NCBI GenBank assembly: GCA_041178325.1
Contig: JBEGVN010000093.1
Span: 1-11,111 of the forward strand
Source of the DNA: UBA6136 sp041178325
GTDB taxonomy: Bacteria; Pseudomonadota; Gammaproteobacteria; Methylococcales; Methylococcaceae
Length of the DNA stretch: 11,111 nucleotides
Direction: 5' to 3'
The translations under genes and the position numbers were made by a program. How positions within the stretch are numbered: position 1 is the first letter of the stretch; every line of letters starts with the position of its first letter. Under the pieces are notes generated by a model. The model was not told the origin of the DNA. It was given only the letters and a program-made list of their open reading frames with translations, and did not search any database. Positions 7,854 to 11,111 of the stretch are shown here, piece by piece.

Positions 7854-8413
7854 TTCGCGAGATCATACTGACTACGGTCTCAAAGGAAGGAGAGCCGCAC
7901 ATTGCTCCTATGGGCGTCCATGTTCTCGACAATGAACGATATCTCATCATGCCTTTCAGGCCATCGAGGACACTCGATAATCTTTTGGCGACTGAGTCGG
8001 CCGTCATCAATCACTGTGAGGATGTTCGCGTTTTCGCCGGGTGTCTTACCGGGCGTCGAAACTGGCCCTTGCTTCCTGCAACCCAGATTCAGGGCATGCG
8101 TCTGGCGGACACCTTAGGACATGCAGAGTTGCGCCTGGATCACTTTGAAGATGATCCCGTGCGCGCCAAATTCTATTGTCGAGCAGTGCATGAGGCCGTC
8201 CATGCTCCCTTTAAGGGATATAACCGGGCGCAAGTGGCGGTCCTTGAGGCGGCCATTTTGGTGAGTCGACTGGATCGGCTCCCTCGTGAACGAATTCTCT
8301 CGGAAATCGAATACCTCACCATCGCCATTGAAAAAACGGCAGGACCCAAGGAAAAGGAAGCATGGGATTGGCTCATGGAGCGGGTGCATAAACATCTTGG
8401 GGGTGCGGCATGA
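7850..8413 (+). CDS. DUF447 family flavin-fold protein (H4MPT/methanofuran gene set)
   Basis: This is a 187-residue protein starting MIREIILTTVSKEGEPHIAP. The pattern of a short strand, 'G.PHIAPMGV' and then 'PFRPSRTLDNL' is that of the DUF447 family, whose solved archaeal members have an FMN-binding split-barrel fold. The C-terminal half is mostly helical and includes CRAVHEAVHAPFKGYNRAQV and an acidic/basic helix near the end. Family members occur in methanogens and in methylotroph C1 gene clusters, next to the same partners as here. The biochemical role is not established to my knowledge; a part in cofactor synthesis is inference. The GTG start overlaps the upstream stop as GTGA and has an AAGGAG ribosome binding site. 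The stop overlaps mfnB as ATGA. The protein is intact, with no signal peptide or membrane segment. Confidence 0.85.
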   Translation: MIREIILTTVSKEGEPHIAPMGVHVLDNERYLIMPFRPSRTLDNLLATESAVINHCEDVRVFAGCLTGRRNWPLLPATQIQGMRLADTLGHAELRLDHFEDDPVRAKFYCRAVHEAVHAPFKGYNRAQVAVLEAAILVSRLDRLPRERILSEIEYLTIAIEKTAGPKEKEAWDWLMERVHKHLGGAA

Positions 8414-9087
8414 CCCAAATGTTGGCCAGCGTTACCTCACTTGAGGAGGCTTTTGCATTGTTGCCCCTCGCCATCGATATTCTGGATCTTAAAAATCCAG
8501 CACGGGGAGCCTTGGGCGCACTGGATCTTCTGGACGTTCGGGTTATCGTTGAGGCCCTTCCTGATCAGCGTATTAGCGCAACCGTCGGGGATCTTCCGAT
8601 GGTGCCCGAGGTGATCCGGGCTGCCGTTGAAGCGATGGCCGGGCTCGGCGTTGACTATGTCAAGGTTGGTTTTTTTGATTCCGGCGATTGGCAGCCTGTC
8701 CTTGATCAGCTCAAACCTGTCGCGGATCGTGGAGTGAAGCTGGTGGCGGTGCTTTTTGGCGATCAGTCATTTTCGCTGAGCGCCCTTCCTGCCTTTGAGC
8801 GCAGTGGATTTCACGGCATCATGGTAGACACCGCAGAGAAAACCGGCGGAGGGATCCTTGCATACCGATCACTTTCCTGGCTTCAAGCATTTGTGGGTGA
8901 ATGCCAGGCCTTGGGCTTCCTGACCGGTTTGGCCGGCTCTTTGTCCTTGGAAGATATTCCGAAGCTGAAACCCTTGGGTGCAGATTACCTTGGCTTTCGC
9001 GGTGCCCTGTGTGCTGAGAGTCGAACAGGTGCCTTGGATCTGACATGTGCTTCCCGGGTTCGCGCTGCGATGTCTGTGCCCGAATGA
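8410..9087 (+). CDS. mfnB: (5-formylfuran-3-yl)methyl phosphate synthase
   Basis: MfnB condenses two molecules of glyceraldehyde 3-phosphate into 4-(hydroxymethyl)-2-furancarboxaldehyde phosphate, the furan precursor of methanofuran. The 225-residue protein has a TIM-barrel pattern. It keeps the lysines expected in the active site: ILDLKNP (Lys28), DYVKVGF (Lys85) and DTAEKTGGG (Asp140, Lys144). These correspond to Lys27, Lys85, Asp151 and Lys155 of the Methanocaldococcus jannaschii enzyme as I recall them. The ATG overlaps the DUF447 stop as ATGA, so the two are probably translated together. The bacterial family occurs in organisms using the H4MPT/methanofuran formaldehyde-oxidation route, where the formyltransferase/hydrolase complex carries methanofuran-type cofactor. 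pyrD follows after 20 bp in the same direction. Confidence 0.93.
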   Translation: MTQMLASVTSLEEAFALLPLAIDILDLKNPARGALGALDLLDVRVIVEALPDQRISATVGDLPMVPEVIRAAVEAMAGLGVDYVKVGFFDSGDWQPVLDQLKPVADRGVKLVAVLFGDQSFSLSALPAFERSGFHGIMVDTAEKTGGGILAYRSLSWLQAFVGECQALGFLTGLAGSLSLEDIPKLKPLGADYLGFRGALCAESRTGALDLTCASRVRAAMSVPE

Positions 9088-9107
9088 CCATCTTTAGGAG
9101 ATTTTCG

Positions 9108-10121
9108 ATGTGCTATTCCCTGCTGCGCCCTCTTCTTTTTAAGCTGGATCCAGAAACGGCACATCATGTGTCTCTATCGGGTCTTTCACTGCTTGCCCAT
9201 CTGGGCCCCTTGAATCCGCTCAAGGCGAAGTTTGCGGGAAATCCCCGTGAGGTGATGGGGATCCTTTTCCCCAATCCGGTGGGTTTGGCAGCGGGCCTTG
9301 ATAAGGACGGGATCTGCATTGATGGCTTGGGCGCTTTAGGTTTTGGCTTTCTTGAAATTGGAACCGTCACACCCCGGGCGCAACCCGGAAATCCAAGGCC
9401 CCGACTTTTCCGTATCCCGGAGGCTGAGGCCATCATCAATCGGATGGGTTTTAATAATCACGGCGCCGATGCCTTGGTGTCCAACGTTCGTGCGGCGAAA
9501 TACACCGGTGTGTTGGGGATCAATATCGGCAAGAACAAAGATACGCCGGTTGAAGAGGCCCTTGAGGATTATCGTATTGGGCTCCAAAAGGTCTATGGCG
9601 ATGCGTCCTATGTGACGGTCAATATTTCATCGCCGAATACACCCGGCCTTCGCAGCCTTCAGTCGGGTTCTCATCTTGAGGGATTGATTCAGGGGCTTAT
9701 GGCTGAACGAGAAAAGCTCGCGGTGCAGCATGGTAAAGTCGTTCCCATTGCGGTCAAGATTGCACCGGATCTTGAGCCTACTGAAATTGAGTCGATAGCG
9801 GGCTGCCTTGTGAGTTTCGGTGTGGATGCGGTCATTGCCACTAATACCACCTCGTCTCGAGAAGGGGTCCGACAGTGGCCTCATGGGGATGAGACCGGTG
9901 GATTGAGTGGTCGGCCGGTTTCTGAGGCCTCAACCCAGGTTGTGGCCGCACTCTCGCGTCATTTGGGGGGCCGCATTCCCATCATTGCTTGTGGCGGAAT
10001 TTTTTCTCTCGAAGATGCAGCGAGAAAACTGGATGCGGGTGCTTCCTTGATCCAGATTTATTCGGGGTTCATTTATCGTGGACCTCATCTTGTACAGGAG
10101 CTGGTTTCGGGTCTTCGCTGA
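9108..10121 (+). CDS. pyrD: Dihydroorotate dehydrogenase (quinone), class 2
   Basis: PyrD oxidises dihydroorotate to orotate in pyrimidine synthesis, passing electrons through FMN to membrane quinone. The protein has 337 residues (E. coli 336). It shows the class 2 N-terminal membrane/quinone-binding helices (MCYSLLRPLLFKLDPETAHH), GLAAGLDKDG, EIGTVTPRAQPGNPRPRLFR, INRMGFNN, NIGKNKDTP and NISSPNTPGLR with the catalytic Ser175, the same number as in E. coli. Late motifs include the FMN-binding ACGGI and QIYSGF. The ATG at 9108 is chosen over the in-frame ATG at 9045 because it matches the family N-terminus and has TAGGAG (9095-9100) 7 bp upstream. It follows mfnB by 20 bp and may share its transcript, though its pathway is unrelated. 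Confidence 0.97.
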   Translation: MCYSLLRPLLFKLDPETAHHVSLSGLSLLAHLGPLNPLKAKFAGNPREVMGILFPNPVGLAAGLDKDGICIDGLGALGFGFLEIGTVTPRAQPGNPRPRLFRIPEAEAIINRMGFNNHGADALVSNVRAAKYTGVLGINIGKNKDTPVEEALEDYRIGLQKVYGDASYVTVNISSPNTPGLRSLQSGSHLEGLIQGLMAEREKLAVQHGKVVPIAVKIAPDLEPTEIESIAGCLVSFGVDAVIATNTTSSREGVRQWPHGDETGGLSGRPVSEASTQVVAALSRHLGGRIPIIACGGIFSLEDAARKLDAGASLIQIYSGFIYRGPHLVQELVSGLR

Positions 10122-10145
10122 GCTTCAACAAGGTTCAAGCTTTTC
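10121..10145 (+). terminator. possible intrinsic terminator after pyrD
   Basis: AGCTT (10121-10125) pairs with AAGCT (10137-10141), followed by one C-C mismatch and a 3-bp inner stem around a tight AAG loop, and the run TTTT (10141-10144) overlaps and follows the stem. It starts at the last base of the pyrD stop and lies within the 3' end of the converging flavin reductase gene. The stem is weak, so the call is tentative. Confidence 0.35.
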
Positions 10146-10625
10146 TGGAAAGAGCATGATGGCGTCATCGAGATTTCCCGTATCCCGATACAGTAGAGGG
10201 CTTTCCTTAGGCCGACGCACCTTACCCTGAATCACTTTTCCGACCACAATCTGGTGATCGCCGGCGGGATAGTCATGGATGACACGACACTCCAACTGTG
10301 CGATCGCGCTCTCAAGCAGGGGGCAACCCGTTGTGCCCCTTGACCAACTGAGCGCCTTCAGCCGATCTCCAGGTGCTGCCATTTTCTCTGCCAGATCCGC
10401 ACGATCCATTCCAATGACGTTGATTGAAAACGACCCGCTCTGATTGATAAGGTCATATGACCGATGGACAGGGTTAATGCTCAAGGCGACCAGCACGGGG
10501 TCAAAGGAGACGGGCATGACCCAGCTCGCGGTAAAAATCCGGTCCTCGCCGATATCATGGACCCCAATCCCATAGATGCCGGTACTCAGCGTTTTGATTA
10601 ATTCGGCAATTTCAGCCTGTAACAT
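10125..10625 (-). CDS. Flavin reductase family protein (FMN-binding split barrel)
   Basis: This 166-residue protein reads MLQAEIAELIKTLSTGIYGI at its start. It then has the flavin-reductase pattern: an early strand ending in FTASWVMPVSFDPVLVALSINP, then SYDLINQSGSFSINVIG, and later DHQIVVGKVI. These match the HpaC/flavin-reductase-like domain, which binds FMN and reduces flavin with NAD(P)H or serves as an FMN oxidoreductase. The usual 'T' and 'S' contacts (TASW and the S before DLI) are present. A strong AGGGAGG ribosome binding site lies 5 nt before the ATG. The stop is only 3 bp from the pyrD stop, on the opposite strand. The substrate cannot be told from the sequence. The gene sits beside C1-cofactor genes, so a link to that pathway is possible but unproven. 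Confidence 0.85.
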   Translation of the reverse strand: MLQAEIAELIKTLSTGIYGIGVHDIGEDRIFTASWVMPVSFDPVLVALSINPVHRSYDLINQSGSFSINVIGMDRADLAEKMAAPGDRLKALSWSRGTTGCPLLESAIAQLECRVIHDYPAGDHQIVVGKVIQGKVRRPKESPLLYRDTGNLDDAIMLFPEKLEPC

Positions 10626-10653
10626 GGCGGACCTCCCTCACGGTGCCCAGACT

Positions 10654-10661
10654 TTTATAAT
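10654..10661. promoter_or_regulatory. bidirectional -10-like sequence in the flavin reductase/moaC gap
   Basis: The plus strand carries a perfect -10 hexamer TATAAT (10656-10661), which would start moaC transcription near 10668. The opposite strand reads TATAAA (10659-10654), facing the flavin reductase gene. Neither has a recognisable -35 hexamer at 16-18 bp, so an activator, an extended -10 or chance remain possible. The gap is only 73 bp, so both promoters must lie close together or inside the genes. Confidence 0.45.
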
Positions 10662-10676
10662 GTCAGGCATCCCCTT

Positions 10677-10692
10677 GGTTTCACGTGGAACA
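10677..10692. other. parS-like ParB-binding site 2
   Basis: The 16-bp sequence GGTTTCACGTGGAACA matches the parS consensus TGTTTCACGTGAAACA at 14 of 16 positions. The GTGGAAC half-site also occurs in known gammaproteobacterial parS sites such as those of Pseudomonas. It lies in a non-coding gap 7 bp before the moaC ATG, and its GTGGAA is also the only plausible Shine-Dalgarno sequence for moaC. Together with the site at 7808 it marks this region as a likely ParB-binding centromere zone. Confidence 0.82.
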
Positions 10693-10698
10693 TTTTCA

Positions 10699-11111
10699 AT
10701 GTCTCAGTTTACGCACTTCGATGAAGCCGGTCAGGCACATATGGTTAACGTAGGGGATAAATCCGTCACGCAGCGAACAGCGGTTGCAGAAGGCACAATC
10801 CGGATGAGGGCGGAAACCTTGCGGTTGATTCAGGCCGGCGGCCATAAAAAAGGCGATGTACTCTCGATTGCCCGGATTGCAGGGATCATGGCCAGCAAGA
10901 AAACGGCAGAGCTGATCCCCTTGTGTCACCCCCTAATGCTGACGCACGTGGGGATTGAGCTGGTCCCTCTGCCTGAGCTTCCTGGAGTGCAATGTCGGGC
11001 CACCGTCAGCACGGAAGGACAGACGGGGGTGGAGATGGAGGCCTTGACGGCAGTCCAGATCACCTTGTTGACCATTTATGACATGTGCAAGGCTGTGGAT
11101 CGCGGAATGAT
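10699..11111 (+). CDS. moaC: Cyclic pyranopterin monophosphate synthase (3' end missing)
   Basis: MoaC, with MoaA, converts GTP to cyclic pyranopterin monophosphate, the first intermediate of molybdenum cofactor. The window holds 137 complete codons of an expected 158-161. Residues line up one-to-one with E. coli MoaC: MSQFTHFDEAGQAHMV at the start, HKKGDV (49-54), LIPLCHP (72-78, His77), TGVEMEALTA with Glu112 and Glu114, and YDMCKAV with the catalytic Asp128 and Lys131. The start ATG matches the family exactly. The leader contains a parS-like site and a TATAAT. The reading frame is open to the window end, so the truncation comes from the window edge. Molybdenum cofactor could serve formate dehydrogenase in a C1-oxidising host, but that is inference. 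Confidence 0.96.
   Translation, partial: MSQFTHFDEAGQAHMVNVGDKSVTQRTAVAEGTIRMRAETLRLIQAGGHKKGDVLSIARIAGIMASKKTAELIPLCHPLMLTHVGIELVPLPELPGVQCRATVSTEGQTGVEMEALTAVQITLLTIYDMCKAVDRGM

Noticed and set aside
6414..9087. C1-cofactor genes as a recent horizontally acquired island
   Set aside because: No mobile-element genes, flanking repeats, tRNA or visible shift in base composition mark the block; ordinary gene-order evolution is enough.
9045..9107. Upstream pyrD start overlapping the end of mfnB
   Set aside because: The ATG at 9108 has a TAGGAG ribosome binding site at good spacing and matches the E. coli PyrD N-terminus; the extra 21 residues do not.
10696..10929. Minus-strand open frame opposite moaC
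   Set aside because: The plus strand encodes conserved MoaC with all active-site residues; the antisense frame resembles nothing and has no ribosome binding site.
10940..10955. Third CACGTG core inside moaC as a parS site
   Set aside because: Only the central six bases match; the flanking TTT/AAA arms of parS are absent.

Overview
The window covers the replication-initiation end of a bacterial chromosome, most likely from a member of the Pseudomonadota (gamma- or betaproteobacterial type). It reads divergent rpmH (5' end only, minus strand) | dnaA - dnaN - recF - gyrB. The DnaA, DnaN, RecF and PyrD lengths and terminal sequences resemble the E. coli proteins closely. GyrB, at 807 residues, carries the long C-terminal insert typical of proteobacterial GyrB. 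Base composition is moderately G+C-rich by eye and looks uniform, with no insertion sequences, tRNAs, rRNAs or CRISPR arrays.

Region 1 (1-314): the start of rpmH and a 251-bp divergent gap to dnaA. The gap has no convincing DnaA-box cluster, so oriC is not obviously inside this window. Region 2 (315-6348): tightly packed dnaA, dnaN, recF and gyrB, with recF and gyrB overlapping by ATGA. Region 3 (6414-9087): three genes with 4-bp stop/start overlaps that belong to the C1-carrier cofactor toolkit. They encode a dihydropteroate-synthase-like DUF6513 protein, a DUF447 flavin-fold protein and MfnB, which makes the furan precursor of methanofuran. These families are known from methanogens and from bacteria that oxidise formaldehyde through tetrahydromethanopterin (H4MPT) and methanofuran, so the host is probably a methylotroph or formaldehyde oxidiser. 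Region 4 (9108-10121): pyrD, a class 2 dihydroorotate dehydrogenase, in the same direction. Region 5 (10125-11111): a flavin-reductase-family gene converging on pyrD and, divergent from it, moaC for molybdenum cofactor synthesis, cut by the window end.

The main non-coding signal is a pair of parS-like palindromes built on TTTCACGTG. One (7808-7823) lies in the non-conserved C-terminal tail of the DUF6513 gene. The other (10677-10692) lies in the flavin reductase/moaC divergent gap, overlapping the probable moaC ribosome binding site. Both fit the ParB-binding consensus with two mismatches, and they bracket the DUF447-mfnB-pyrD-flavin reductase block. They probably form part of the origin-proximal chromosome centromere. 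The rest of the window holds well-known families; no wholly new system is evident.
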